From NCBI GenBank assembly GCA_937921775.1, contig CAKZUK010000001.1:88429-152428 (forward strand): DNA of 64,000 nt, given 5' to 3'. Of the stretch, positions 49,411 through 59,395 are shown piece by piece. A program made the translations under genes and the position numbers. The stretch is from an uncultured Saprospiraceae bacterium. GTDB lineage: Bacteria; Bacteroidota; Bacteroidia; Chitinophagales; Saprospiraceae. Every line of letters begins with the position of its first letter. The first letter of the stretch is position 1. Below the pieces are notes generated by a model. It was given only the letters and a program-made list of their open reading frames with translations, did no database searches and had not been told where the DNA came from.

Positions 49411-49728
49411 GCTGTGCGTGATGGTTTTAAGTTTTTCCTAATAGAGAAGCTGCTTTAAGTAATGCAAAGATTAAGACAAAATGTAAGCTTCATTGTTCAT
49501 TTAGAATGATGAAACGTATGATAAATGCTCACTATGCTAAGTTAAGTTGAATTTCAATGAATTTACTTATTGTTAGTCTGATAAAAAGTGGGGTCGGTCG
49601 AAATGGGAAGGAAAGGTAGATTTTATTTTATCATTGTGTTCTTTTACGGAATTTGTCAAAGAACCATTATGGAAAAGTAAAATTTAGTCTTTTCATAAAG
49701 TTTAACTATTTATTAGTTCTAAATCCAA

Positions 49729-49736
49729 TATCTTTG
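49729..49736 (+). promoter_or_regulatory. Bacteroidota-type -7 element TATCTTTG upstream of 49769
   Basis: Matches TAnnTTTG; the -33 TTG is not obvious. Confidence 0.45.
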
Positions 49737-49768
49737 CAGTCTTATTTCAAATTAAAATAAATTAAAAA

Positions 49769-50302
49769 ATGTTTAAACTCAAACAATTGAAATGGAGCTT
49801 ATTGCTTTGTGCTGCTCTATTTTCAACATTAAGTTTTACTGCTTGTGGTGGTGACGACGGTGATGATCCGGAACCAGAAGATACTTGTGTGCCTGAATTT
49901 GCAAGTGCAGTTGCTACAGGTTCTTTTATGGGGACTGCTTATACAATAGTAGAAGGAACGGCTGAAGAGGATTTTGCAGATGCAAATAATTATAGATTCA
50001 ATTTATATGGAGAGGCCGTAATGGGGGATCCTTGTGATGGTTTCAACTTTGATAAGCCAAAGTTATCTATCATTTTTTCTATTCCTAAGGAGGTAGGTGT
50101 CTACAATCTTGGAGTAGCTGCTGGTAACACAGTAACGTTTAATGATGCGACAGTTGTGAACGAGGTGAATGCAGATATTGCGACTTGTGGTGGTGTTGAA
50201 ATTTTATCCGTAACTGCAACAGAAATAACTGGAAGAATTGACGCTTTTGCAAATTCAACGAGTGATTTGAACGGTACATTTACTGTGGCGCTTTGTCCAT
50301 AA
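49769..50302 (+). CDS. Putative lipoprotein, hypothetical
   Basis: 'LLLCAALFSTLSFTACGGDDGDDPEPEDTC' lipobox. Confidence 0.75.
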   Translation: MFKLKQLKWSLLLCAALFSTLSFTACGGDDGDDPEPEDTCVPEFASAVATGSFMGTAYTIVEGTAEEDFADANNYRFNLYGEAVMGDPCDGFNFDKPKLSIIFSIPKEVGVYNLGVAAGNTVTFNDATVVNEVNADIATCGGVEILSVTATEITGRIDAFANSTSDLNGTFTVALCP

Positions 50303-50321
50303 GCGATAAAGTGTAAAGAAA

Positions 50322-50368
50322 AAAATACGGAAGCCGGTGCTAGTAAATAGCCTCGGCTTTTGTATTTT
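50322..50368 (+). terminator. Terminator of the lipoprotein gene
   Basis: AAAATAC/GTATTTT and AAGCCG/CGGCTT nested stems. Confidence 0.75.
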
Positions 50369-50478
50369 GTGTGATGCGTTTAATATACTTGAATTTGATA
50401 ATTCAGCTTATTGTAACTTGGATAGGGATGATGAAAGAACGGATGTATGTTTAGCTTTGTTCGAAAACAAAAAAAAAT

Positions 50479-50610
50479 ATGACAAAGATTTCTTTTTTAC
50501 TATTATTTATTTCGGTTAGCATTATAGAACTGCTTGTTCTATTTGGTTTTATGATCGTGGTGGTTTTTATTATTAATGTGATTCGAAATAATAAGGAGGA
50601 TCATTTTTAA
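50479..50610 (+). CDS. Possible 43-aa single-pass membrane micropeptide
   Basis: MTKISFLLLFISVSIIELLVLFGFMIVVVFIINVIRNNKEDHF. Confidence 0.4.
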   Translation: MTKISFLLLFISVSIIELLVLFGFMIVVVFIINVIRNNKEDHF

Positions 50611-50743
50611 CTAGAACCAGATGATTTGTCGATTTTACCTGTGATGTAATGATTGCCTTTTGAGAAAGCAAAGCCTTCTAGTTTGCCAACTTAAGTTACA
50701 TAGATAATTTACTACCTTAGTTCAAAATAATTCAATAAAATTA

Positions 50744-51313
50744 ATGGTCAAAAAAATAGCTCTTACACTAATGTCCGTTTTTCTTATTTTACAAACGTAC
50801 AAATTGATGGCAAAGATTGATGAGTTTGAAATAGAGTCTTTGGCTTTGACCATCTTCATTGCTTGGATTATCAATATGTTTGTTACTGGGATTTTTGGTT
50901 TTGCAGGTTTTGCTTGGCCAACGGAACGATTGATGCCCAATGCTTATTATCGAATCAGAGCGCCACGAAAGTTAAAGAAATTATGTAAACTAGTCGGGGT
51001 AGAAAGCTTTCGGAAAATGTTGTTGGCTACGCTATGGAGAAGTAAGGAACTAAGGGCTAAGCATTTTGATGGAACAGCAAGTGGAATTACCAATTTTGAT
51101 GTACAATCGAAAAAGTCTGAGTTTGGACATGTTATTCCCTTGATTCTTTTGACTTTTATTGCTGTTTATTTGATTGTTATTGGAAAAGTGGTATTAGGAA
51201 TTATCACTTTAGGCTTCAATCTTTTGGGTAATCTTTATCCAGTTCTTTTGCAGCGGCATCATCGGATGCGCTTGGATGTTTTGAAGCGAAGATATGCATC
51301 TAAAGGGCTTTGA
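50744..51313 (+). CDS. Hypothetical membrane protein
   Basis: 189 aa; hydrophobic segments and 'WPTERLMPNAYYRIRAPRKLKKLCKLVGVESFRKML'. Confidence 0.7.
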   Translation: MVKKIALTLMSVFLILQTYKLMAKIDEFEIESLALTIFIAWIINMFVTGIFGFAGFAWPTERLMPNAYYRIRAPRKLKKLCKLVGVESFRKMLLATLWRSKELRAKHFDGTASGITNFDVQSKKSEFGHVIPLILLTFIAVYLIVIGKVVLGIITLGFNLLGNLYPVLLQRHHRMRLDVLKRRYASKGL

Positions 51314-51408
51314 AAATGAAATTACAAGTAAATATTGCTCCACCAAAAGATGGTTGGATCTGTTAATATTCGCTTTTCTTCTGGCGCCAATCTCTAATCT
51401 AATCTTTT

Positions 51409-52428
51409 CTATGGAATCTTATGTTCAGCAACAGAACCTAACTCCACTAATTTGGTTGAAACAAGCAGTCCCGAATCAAAATTGGTGGAGGGCTCGGAAA
51501 TACATTGGAGTAAAAATTTGCAGGCAGTTCGGCCCATTTTATTTCCAGAATCTTTTATATGGCTGGTTTGAGGATGTGTCAAATAAGGGAAGTCTCCATC
51601 ACTTATCGATACGATAGAAAGATCTCTAGGCACAGCTAAATCAAGCGCATTGATATGGTAGAGACTCTTAGCGAGGAGTTCATCAGACATGGTGAAGAGG
51701 GCACTGATATTTTTATTGTGATTTAAAATAGGAGGAAGAATATAATCGAGATCTGTATTTTTGTCAACACAAATAATGTTTTCAGTCAAAACAGGAATGT
51801 TATTTTCCTTCATCGCTTCCTTATAACCATTAATCCGCTCCTGGGAGATACTAAAGTTGGGATTGCCGAAAATACCCAAAATATTTCGATGTCCTTTTTT
51901 AATTAAATAATCAATCGCTTTTTTACTTGCTTGATTACTGTCAATCGTTACAGAAGGGTAGTGTTCATTATCCAAAACCTTATCTAACAATACGCATTTG
52001 ATTTGAGATTTAGTCAGTGGCTCTAAGTGACTTAGGTCATAAGTTTCTTTTGATAAAGAAATGAGTACACCTTCTACCGCCCAATTTAGACATTGCTTGA
52101 TGATTTCTTTTTCCTTTTTATAACTATCATTTGATAGGAATGTAATAAGTGAATAATTAGAAGCAGCAATTGCTTTGTTAATGCCTTTTATTAAGTTGGG
52201 TGTAAAAAACATGTTGACCTCTGGCAGTACTAAGGCAATTAATCCCGAATTTTGTTTTCTGAAAAGGCGAGCATGTACATTGGCCGAATAATTAAACTCA
52301 TCTGCTAATTTCCGAACTCGTTGTTTAGTAGCATCGCTAATGTCCTTATGGTCAGAGAGTGCTCTGGATACTGTTGAGGTCGAAATGTTCAACATCTTAG
52401 CCAAATCTTTTATAGTTAACCTTTTCAT
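51409..52428 (-). CDS. LacI-family transcriptional regulator
   Basis: HTH 'LTIKDLAKMLNISTSTVSRALSDHKDISDATKQRVRKLADEFNYSAN'; periplasmic-binding-protein-like C-terminus. Confidence 0.95.
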   Translation of the reverse strand: MKRLTIKDLAKMLNISTSTVSRALSDHKDISDATKQRVRKLADEFNYSANVHARLFRKQNSGLIALVLPEVNMFFTPNLIKGINKAIAASNYSLITFLSNDSYKKEKEIIKQCLNWAVEGVLISLSKETYDLSHLEPLTKSQIKCVLLDKVLDNEHYPSVTIDSNQASKKAIDYLIKKGHRNILGIFGNPNFSISQERINGYKEAMKENNIPVLTENIICVDKNTDLDYILPPILNHNKNISALFTMSDELLAKSLYHINALDLAVPRDLSIVSISDGDFPYLTHPQTSHIKDSGNKMGRTACKFLLQCISEPSTNFDSGLLVSTKLVELGSVAEHKIP

Positions 52429-52476
52429 TAGGTCAAAGATAAGATTTTAATATTAAGTTATCAACAGCAAACGGTA

Positions 52477-52494
52477 CCGCAAACGGTTGCGGTA
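52477..52494. promoter_or_regulatory. LacI/PurR-type operator
   Basis: ACCGCAA-ACGG-TTGCGGT: 7-bp perfect arms around a CG-containing centre, 48 bp upstream of the LacI start. Confidence 0.65.
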
Positions 52495-52596
52495 ATTTCA
52501 TATTTTTATAAAAAAGAAAAAAAGTTTAGCATTACATTGTTGTGTGTAAATGAAATCATTCTTTTTAGTGAAAACGGCTAAAAAAAAGAAGGAAAT

Positions 52597-52698
52597 ATGC
52601 ATTTCATAAGTTTATTACCGAAGGATGAGTTAAAGAAAATTCGTTCAAGGTTCATCAAAAAAGGATCGATTATCTGGGATTTTCGGGTATTCGTTTAA
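52597..52698 (+). CDS. Possible 33-aa micropeptide downstream of the LacI-type operator
   Basis: MHFISLLPKDELKKIRSRFIKKGSIIWDFRVFV; purine-rich 'AAGAAGGAAAT' upstream; terminator downstream. Confidence 0.35.
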   Translation: MHFISLLPKDELKKIRSRFIKKGSIIWDFRVFV

Positions 52699-52734
52699 AA
52701 ATAGTTAGTAATACAGAAGTATTATAAATTTTGG

Positions 52735-52767
52735 AAGGGGGAGCTTTATTAGCCCCTTTCTTTTTTT
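52735..52767 (+). terminator. Intrinsic-terminator-like hairpin
   Basis: AAGGGGGAGCT ttatt AGCCCCTT with bulge, followed by TTTCTTTTTTT. Confidence 0.7.
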
Positions 52768-52946
52768 GTACACCCTTGTTTTTTGGTTTTATAGTTGACA
52801 TTGTTAGTTGTTATAAGACCAATGTTTCCATTTTAGGAAAAGCATTGTATCTTGCGCACTGAAATACTGGCCCAAAAATCAGGTAGCTCAGTATTTATAA
52901 TAACTATTAAATCAAACATTTGCCGCCAGGCAGCTTGATACGATCA

Positions 52947-53810
52947 ATGATGAAAAACACAACCTATCTTCTGTTCTCCTTTTTCCTTTTTGGAATATTT
53001 GCCTGTGGTGATTCTGACACTAGTTCTGGATCTTCAACTGCGGATACTACAGTCCTTGAAGAGAAGGATGATGGTTCTGTAAGCCGTATCTGGAAATTGA
53101 AAGAGATTGATCGAACTGGTTTTCCGGAGGAGGATAATCCATTGAAATATAAGGAGCGTAAGATGCGTTCGAAGGGATATTACATCAGTTTGTTTTCGGA
53201 TAATACAGGGACTATAATTGAGCATTCAGAATGTGAAAAATTTGAGTGGACGATGGATGAGGGATCGAATAAGATTGTCTTTAAAAATAAGTTAAAGTAT
53301 ACTTCATTTCGCGAATTGGAAGTCGTTAGAAAGGATGGAAAAACACAGTTGGTAGCTAGGGTGCCAAATGCAGGAACGTTAACACTTGAGCCATATTCAA
53401 AGACGGCACAGTATATAGAGGAGGATCCATTTCATCCAAAGAACAATTTATGGCGTTTTCGCAAAATGGATAAGGAATCTTCTAAGGAGTTAACGGCTAA
53501 GGCTGATAACTATTTGCAACACGTTCGTTACTTATTTAAGGCACGAATTGATAATCCAGGTCGTCGATTTTCAACGGTAAATTCTTCTGGTGTTTTGAAT
53601 ATTTATGATGGTGGAATTGGCGTGACGGAGAAATCTAAAATATCAGAAGACTGGTACAGTTATTTTTACTCAAAGGAGGAGGCTATAGAAGCCTGGAAGG
53701 TAGTTCGGAAGCGAATAGGAAGAAATACTTTACGAGCTAAGCGTGAAGGTGATTGGATTGAGGCGAATTATGAAGTATTGGTTCAGAAATTGGATTCGCA
53801 AACGGACTAG
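52947..53810 (+). CDS. Putative lipoprotein, hypothetical
   Basis: 'MMKNTTYLLFSFFLFGIFACGDSD' lipobox. Confidence 0.75.
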   Translation: MMKNTTYLLFSFFLFGIFACGDSDTSSGSSTADTTVLEEKDDGSVSRIWKLKEIDRTGFPEEDNPLKYKERKMRSKGYYISLFSDNTGTIIEHSECEKFEWTMDEGSNKIVFKNKLKYTSFRELEVVRKDGKTQLVARVPNAGTLTLEPYSKTAQYIEEDPFHPKNNLWRFRKMDKESSKELTAKADNYLQHVRYLFKARIDNPGRRFSTVNSSGVLNIYDGGIGVTEKSKISEDWYSYFYSKEEAIEAWKVVRKRIGRNTLRAKREGDWIEANYEVLVQKLDSQTD

Positions 53811-53872
53811 GAGAGGCTAGTTTTTTGAGCCTATCTTTACGGAAGACAGATGTTGAAGATTTAGTTTTAACA

Positions 53873-54568
53873 TCATTTTATTTGAACACCTAAGATACTC
53901 AACGTTTCAAAATCTAACTGTCCAACCGCTAAGTTATTGTCTCTTTGAAATTCAGCTAGCGCTTCTTTCGTTTGATCATTAAAGGTAGCTTCAGTTTGCG
54001 CAGTCAAATATTCTTCTGCTACGAGTGCACTTTGAATTTGTGTAATGACATCGACCGTTATATCGCTTTTACACAAAACGGCTGTCCAAACATTAATAAC
54101 GATATCTCCTTGCTCAGACAGCTCTTCATATCGAAGGCTTTTAACTTCATAATTTTTTGATTGAGTGGTATCTATTAATATAGTAAACGCTTCTGTTTCT
54201 GGCGGTATCTCAACAAGACACCAAACCAAACAATCATCTTGATTTTCAGAAATACAGTTTATGTCTGCTTTCTTTTTTACCCATTTTGTAGAAGCAGGTT
54301 TGATGATGAGTTCAACATATTCAAGGTCAACGGTTTCTTCTGATTCATTGCCGGTGTAGATGGCATAATCTTTAAAATACGTTTCATAGCTATTCTTTGG
54401 CTGGGCTCTTGCATAGCATTTTCCACTTTTATCTTTTCTTTCTATGTTGCTTTGGGCGTTTAGTTTACTTTGTTTTTCTTCATCAGAAACAGGGGCATAT
54501 TGGAAGACTTTGCAACTGAAAAAAGTGAGGGCAACAAGAAGAATTAGGATTAATTGTTTTGATGGCAT
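53873..54568 (-). CDS. Lipoprotein with C-terminal peptidoglycan-binding-like domain
   Basis: 'MPSKQLILILLVALTFFSCK'; C-terminal 'TEATFNDQTKEALAEFQRDNNLAVGQLDFETLSILGV'. Confidence 0.8.
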   Translation of the reverse strand: MPSKQLILILLVALTFFSCKVFQYAPVSDEEKQSKLNAQSNIERKDKSGKCYARAQPKNSYETYFKDYAIYTGNESEETVDLEYVELIIKPASTKWVKKKADINCISENQDDCLVWCLVEIPPETEAFTILIDTTQSKNYEVKSLRYEELSEQGDIVINVWTAVLCKSDITVDVITQIQSALVAEEYLTAQTEATFNDQTKEALAEFQRDNNLAVGQLDFETLSILGVQIK

Positions 54569-54682
54569 GTATTGATTTGTTTTGAATCGATCTTGTCTGT
54601 TTAGTGAATAGAAGCTTAGGGCCTTACCGTTTTTAAACTCAGTATAAAAAATGTACAACTTTACTAATCAATAGAAAGGCGC

Positions 54683-55201
54683 TCATAATTTTGCTAAAGC
54701 AGAAGGAAAGCCCATTGCCCGTCTCCAACCAGCCAATTGCCCAAGATGCATTGACTCATGCGTTACGCACATGAATAACAATAGATCTCCTAGACTTGAC
54801 ATATAAGTATCAAACCGCCATTTGGCAGCTTCATGAAGGCGTGCCTCATCTAGATTGATGATTAGATCTTCCACTAATTTATGTTGCTTTGTCAACTCGC
54901 CTAGTAGTTCATCCTTCTTGGGGTATAAAGCAGTATTTGGTTCTGGATACCTAGGGTCACCAGGACCATTTCTTTTGAATATTTTTTCCCAAGTAGCATC
55001 AAATTCGTATGGGCCGCCTATGTATTTTGAAGTTAAGGCAGCTGCTGAAGCAAGATGTCCAATCGTGAAAGCAGGATGGTTCTCTAAACCTTTGGAAGGA
55101 GATTTGGTCATCATGTTTTCGTCAACATCACAAACTAGTTCTTTCACATATTGAAGATTGAACTTGTAGGATCGTATCAAATTTTCTTTCATTGGGATCA
55201 T
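54683..55201 (-). CDS. DinB-family protein
   Basis: 'HPAFTIGHLASAAALTSKYIGG', 'LLLFMCVTHESMHLGQLAGWRRAMG'. Confidence 0.9.
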   Translation of the reverse strand: MIPMKENLIRSYKFNLQYVKELVCDVDENMMTKSPSKGLENHPAFTIGHLASAAALTSKYIGGPYEFDATWEKIFKRNGPGDPRYPEPNTALYPKKDELLGELTKQHKLVEDLIINLDEARLHEAAKWRFDTYMSSLGDLLLFMCVTHESMHLGQLAGWRRAMGFPSALAKL

Positions 55202-55304
55202 TTACTTGACAATGAACAACATTGCTATTGGCAATAGTTTTAAACCTTGCTCGATACTAATTATCTGTTCATAAACTCTAAAGTATGCCTACTGAATCTC
55301 AGCT

Positions 55305-56738
55305 TTAATAAATCATTAATTTTTGATAATCAACATGTCCTTTTGTTGCTACTTTTAAAATGTAAGCTCCTTTGCTTGTTAAGTTAGAAATATTGACAAT
55401 CGTATTTTTTGAGTTGTTGGACTTGCCGTTTTGATAAACACGTCCGTCCAAACCAATGATTTCCCAACTGTAGTTCAAACTACCATATTCAATAATTACT
55501 TGCTCAGTTGCTGGATTTGGGTAGATAGAAAGGCTACTAGGTTTTTCTTCGTTTTGCGAAAGCATAATATCATCACCAGCTATTCCAAATATGACTGATT
55601 CCTGATCCATAAAAACGCCTCCTTCTGCAATAACTTCCAATGTGTCTGTATAGATTCTCCAATAACCTTCTCCGGGGTCAGCATAAGCACAGCAGATACC
55701 ATCTGATGCAGCATCAAAAATATTAAAGGTATAGCAATCGCCTTTTGGCAAAAGGATGAAGGTGTCAATAGGAGGAGAGAAATCGGGAAATCCAATGTAA
55801 TCACCACCAGACAAAACGACTTCTCCAACGGAGTTGAGAAATTCCCAAGTTGTTTCTTGCGGGAAGTTATCAAATGCTAATTCAAAACGTATGCTGTCTG
55901 TTTCGTAGGTGGTGGCACCGCCGTATTCGATAGCAACAGTTTGCATGTCATTGTCAGGGTTGGGGTCAGTCATGCCATTGGGATTCTCTAGTACAACCAT
56001 TATTTCCGGATTGCTAACACCACTAACATTTATTGTTGGAAGTAAAACGGATTCGGATTCAAATACAGATAAGTTACCTCCCCAATTTGTAGTACTTTGT
56101 AAATCGCCATTTAAGTAAGCTTTTATCGTTACAGAGGTTAGTGCTTGTTGGCCCATGCTCATCAAGGTAATATTTGGTGTTGTCTCTTCAGAGCAAAGTG
56201 TAGTAGAACTGTTATATTCGAAAATACGCGCATCAAGTTCTAAGTCCAAGTAAGGTGCACAAAGGCCTAGGCCAAAAGACAAAGCCGCTTCAATGGCAGT
56301 AGGTCCTACACCCTCATATGGCTCAAAGGATCTGTCTGGACATACCATCAAATAGGTGGGGTAGTATTGAATGCTATAAAGGTCCATGACGTCTTCCGTG
56401 TTATTGATCTGTGGGTTAGACGAGTTATAATCAACAGCATAATCTGCTACCTCATCATCTGTAGAGTCGTCATCTCCTTCAAGTCCAAGGATCATAACTT
56501 CATCCGTACCATCCGGTCCATACTCCTCCCAAATTGCTTCAACTCCCGGAGCATTTACTTGGCAAGGGTTGCACCATACCGCATAAAAATCGAGAATAAC
56601 GATCTTGCCCTCATCAAGATATTCGTAAAGTTCGTGTGACTCCCCGTTGATATCTACTAAGGTGAAATTTGGAGCAAATTGAGCAATTCCGTTTTGGACA
56701 TATAGGAAGAGGAATAAAAATAAGTAAAGATTTTTCAT
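55305..56738 (-). CDS. Secreted TlpA/redoxin-like protein with T9SS sorting domain
   Basis: 'FYAVWCNPCQVNAPGVEAIW' thioredoxin-fold CxxC; C-terminal 'LSIYPNPATEQVIIEYG...KGAYILKVATKGHVDYQKLMIY'. Confidence 0.9.
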   Translation of the reverse strand: MKNLYLFLFLFLYVQNGIAQFAPNFTLVDINGESHELYEYLDEGKIVILDFYAVWCNPCQVNAPGVEAIWEEYGPDGTDEVMILGLEGDDDSTDDEVADYAVDYNSSNPQINNTEDVMDLYSIQYYPTYLMVCPDRSFEPYEGVGPTAIEAALSFGLGLCAPYLDLELDARIFEYNSSTTLCSEETTPNITLMSMGQQALTSVTIKAYLNGDLQSTTNWGGNLSVFESESVLLPTINVSGVSNPEIMVVLENPNGMTDPNPDNDMQTVAIEYGGATTYETDSIRFELAFDNFPQETTWEFLNSVGEVVLSGGDYIGFPDFSPPIDTFILLPKGDCYTFNIFDAASDGICCAYADPGEGYWRIYTDTLEVIAEGGVFMDQESVIFGIAGDDIMLSQNEEKPSSLSIYPNPATEQVIIEYGSLNYSWEIIGLDGRVYQNGKSNNSKNTIVNISNLTSKGAYILKVATKGHVDYQKLMIY

Positions 56739-57278
56739 GCGTTGGTGATGGTTAATTTTATTTGATGACGAATGTTCCTGCATAGGTGCAGTATCGTAGC
56801 TATCGGCTATTCTTGTTGTGTACTTTGTAGATGCCTAGAATGAGTAGCACCATCGAAAGATAGTGAATTTATTTTAAATGGTGAAAGTTCCTTGGGGGAC
56901 CAAGTTATCTAAATGGCATCTTTGAGAAACGAACAAAGCAGTATGATTGCTCTTAAGAATAAAGCTAAAATGAATTATTTAAGATCTTTTGCTTGTCTAA
57001 GTTCTACCTTGGACTAATTATTGATTCTGCTATGTTAGAAAACGTGCAGCCCCGCACAAACGGATAGTAAGTCGACAAAATTATAAATCCGTATTTCGGA
57101 ACCCTCAATAACAAAACACAGGATGTGAGCATCCAAAAATTCCATTCGATTAGAGCCCTCTTTCTTGGGAATTGACTGTTTTCTATTCAAGCTTAGCCTT
57201 CTTTCTCAATTTCACAACTAGAAATATAATACTTTCTGTAAGTATGCTTCTTTTTAATTTTCATGTAATCGCAGCACT

Positions 57279-59366
57279 ATGACTAAATGTATTTTTATTA
57301 CAATCCTTTTTACGATAAGTTCTCTTGTCAATTCTTTAAATGCTCAAACTGAAACTAGGGGGATTGCCATCCTAGATTTGAGTATAAGGAATAATGAAAC
57401 GAATAATGCCCGAATATTCTCAGCGGAGCATATGGTTAAAGTTGCTGGAATAAATTATATCCTTACGCAGGATTTGGAAGAGGCGAGTAATTACACGATG
57501 ATATTTTGTAGTTCCTTTCTTGGAGGATCTACTTTTACGGAAGTAGAAAAGACGGAATTGATAGCCTTTGTAGAAGATGGTGGTATATTGCTGGCGCCAA
57601 GAGTGGAAGATGAAGACTTGTTTGCGCTTTTTGGGCTAGCAGCTTACGAAAGTGATTTTGCTCGATTTGAAATCAATTGGGATCTTGCCTCACCAATGGG
57701 GGCCTTGGAGTGGATTGATCAACCAGAAGAGTGGACGATCCCCTTAGGTAAATCAACTTATCCTCAAATTTATAAAACCTTGGGTTATGAACCGACTACG
57801 GCTGAGACGCTAGCCACTTTTGTAGATGGTACTTCTGCGGTGACCCGAAATGCCTATGGAAATGGACAAGCAGTGGCGATTGGACTTTCTCTAAAAGATG
57901 TGATATTGAGAAATCAAATCAATCGGGATTATGAAGCGCAGCGAATCGCTTCCAATGGCTTTGAGCCGGCCTCGGATGTATTTTCTCTTTTCGTTAGAGG
58001 GCTTTATACCGAACACAATCCTTACGCGGTTTGGAAACATACAAGTCCCGGTAATTCTGCGGCAACTTTAATGATCACACATGATGTGGATAGCAATACT
58101 GGAATGGATACTTTAGATGTGTTTGTGGAATATGAATACGAACAGAACATCGAAGCTAGCTATAATATCACGCTTCGCTACTTTGCGGATGACTTAATGA
58201 CTGCCTTTTATTTGAATCGACAAGGAACGATGGACTACATTAAAAGTCGCGGTCATACCTTTGGTTCGCACTCCGTTGGTCACTTTTTTGATTTTGCAGA
58301 TGAAGATATTTTTCCTATCGGTGAAGCAGGGAATACGATCGCGAATTATGCTCCGTATAATGACGGTGATATTACGGTAGGAGGAACGGTATATGGAGAA
58401 TGTGAAGTTTCCAAAAATGAATTAGAAACTGACATTGGAGTGAATATCAGAAGTTTTCGTGCAGGGCATTTGGCTTTTCCGAAATATTTGGTAGACGTAC
58501 TAGAAGACTTGGGATATGAATATAATTCGACCGTTTCAGCTAGTGATGTGCTGACTCATTTTCCATTTCAGAATAAAAAGGGACGAAGCTTTAGTGGAGA
58601 TATTTCGTCTGTATACGAAATTCCAGTTACCATTTCAGATGTCTTTCATGCTGATCCTATTTCTAATATGAATTATTTGGATAAAGCAGACATCTGGTTG
58701 GATGTAACCCTTAAAAATATAGCGAATGGTTCACCAACTTTATTGCTGATACATCCCAATCGTAATTATAAATTGCATGGGATGGCATACTATTTAGACC
58801 AACTGCCAAATGATATTTACATTATGGAAATGAACTTGTTTGGAGATTTTTGGAAGGCGAGAGATGGCTTTCAATTTGATACTCAGATGCAAGGAAATGT
58901 GCTTAATGTAGTCGTGGCAACTAATACAGACTTAGATGATAATGTCAGTTTTATTGTAAATAATGGACAGTCTTTATCTTCCATAGTTGTAAAAGATGAG
59001 CAAGCACAGATTTTGAATTTCGAACAAGAAGACTGGGGTGATAATGATGTTATTCTGTACTACACTGGTGTGCTTAGTCACACAGGAAAATTGCTGGTAG
59101 AGACGGGGTCCTTAAATGTTTATCCAAGTCCAAGTCAAGGTGTGTTGAATATTGAGTTTGATTTGATGGAGTCAGGAAAGGTGGAAATTGATTTGTTTGA
59201 TATACACGGGAAGCAGGTGAGTCAACTGTTGGATCAAAGCTTGAGTGAAGGTGCACAGAAGTTGTTCGCTGATCTTTCAGGGGAAAACATTTTACAGGGG
59301 ATTTACTTTGTGGTATTGCGCATGGAGAATGGGGGAGTGGTGAGACGGAAAGTTGTGTTAATGTAA
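57279..59366 (+). CDS. Secreted polysaccharide-deacetylase-like protein with T9SS sorting domain
   Basis: 'ATLMITHDVDSNTGMDTL', 'RGHTFGSHSVGHFFDF', 'FRAGHLAFPKYLVDVLEDLGYEYNSTVSA'; C-terminal 'LNVYPSPSQGVLNIEFDL...YFVVLRMENGGVVRRKVVLM'. Confidence 0.87.
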   Translation: MTKCIFITILFTISSLVNSLNAQTETRGIAILDLSIRNNETNNARIFSAEHMVKVAGINYILTQDLEEASNYTMIFCSSFLGGSTFTEVEKTELIAFVEDGGILLAPRVEDEDLFALFGLAAYESDFARFEINWDLASPMGALEWIDQPEEWTIPLGKSTYPQIYKTLGYEPTTAETLATFVDGTSAVTRNAYGNGQAVAIGLSLKDVILRNQINRDYEAQRIASNGFEPASDVFSLFVRGLYTEHNPYAVWKHTSPGNSAATLMITHDVDSNTGMDTLDVFVEYEYEQNIEASYNITLRYFADDLMTAFYLNRQGTMDYIKSRGHTFGSHSVGHFFDFADEDIFPIGEAGNTIANYAPYNDGDITVGGTVYGECEVSKNELETDIGVNIRSFRAGHLAFPKYLVDVLEDLGYEYNSTVSASDVLTHFPFQNKKGRSFSGDISSVYEIPVTISDVFHADPISNMNYLDKADIWLDVTLKNIANGSPTLLLIHPNRNYKLHGMAYYLDQLPNDIYIMEMNLFGDFWKARDGFQFDTQMQGNVLNVVVATNTDLDDNVSFIVNNGQSLSSIVVKDEQAQILNFEQEDWGDNDVILYYTGVLSHTGKLLVETGSLNVYPSPSQGVLNIEFDLMESGKVEIDLFDIHGKQVSQLLDQSLSEGAQKLFADLSGENILQGIYFVVLRMENGGVVRRKVVLM

Positions 59367-59395
59367 ATTTATTGTTGCAATGTAACTGTAGCCAC

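Noticed and set aside
51294-51617. 107-aa ORF overlapping the LacI gene 3' end
   Set aside because: Mostly opposite the LacI coding sequence; no domain
52550-52609. 19-aa ORF MKSFFLVKTAKKKKEICIS
   Set aside because: Too short, overlaps the 33-aa ORF, no supporting signal
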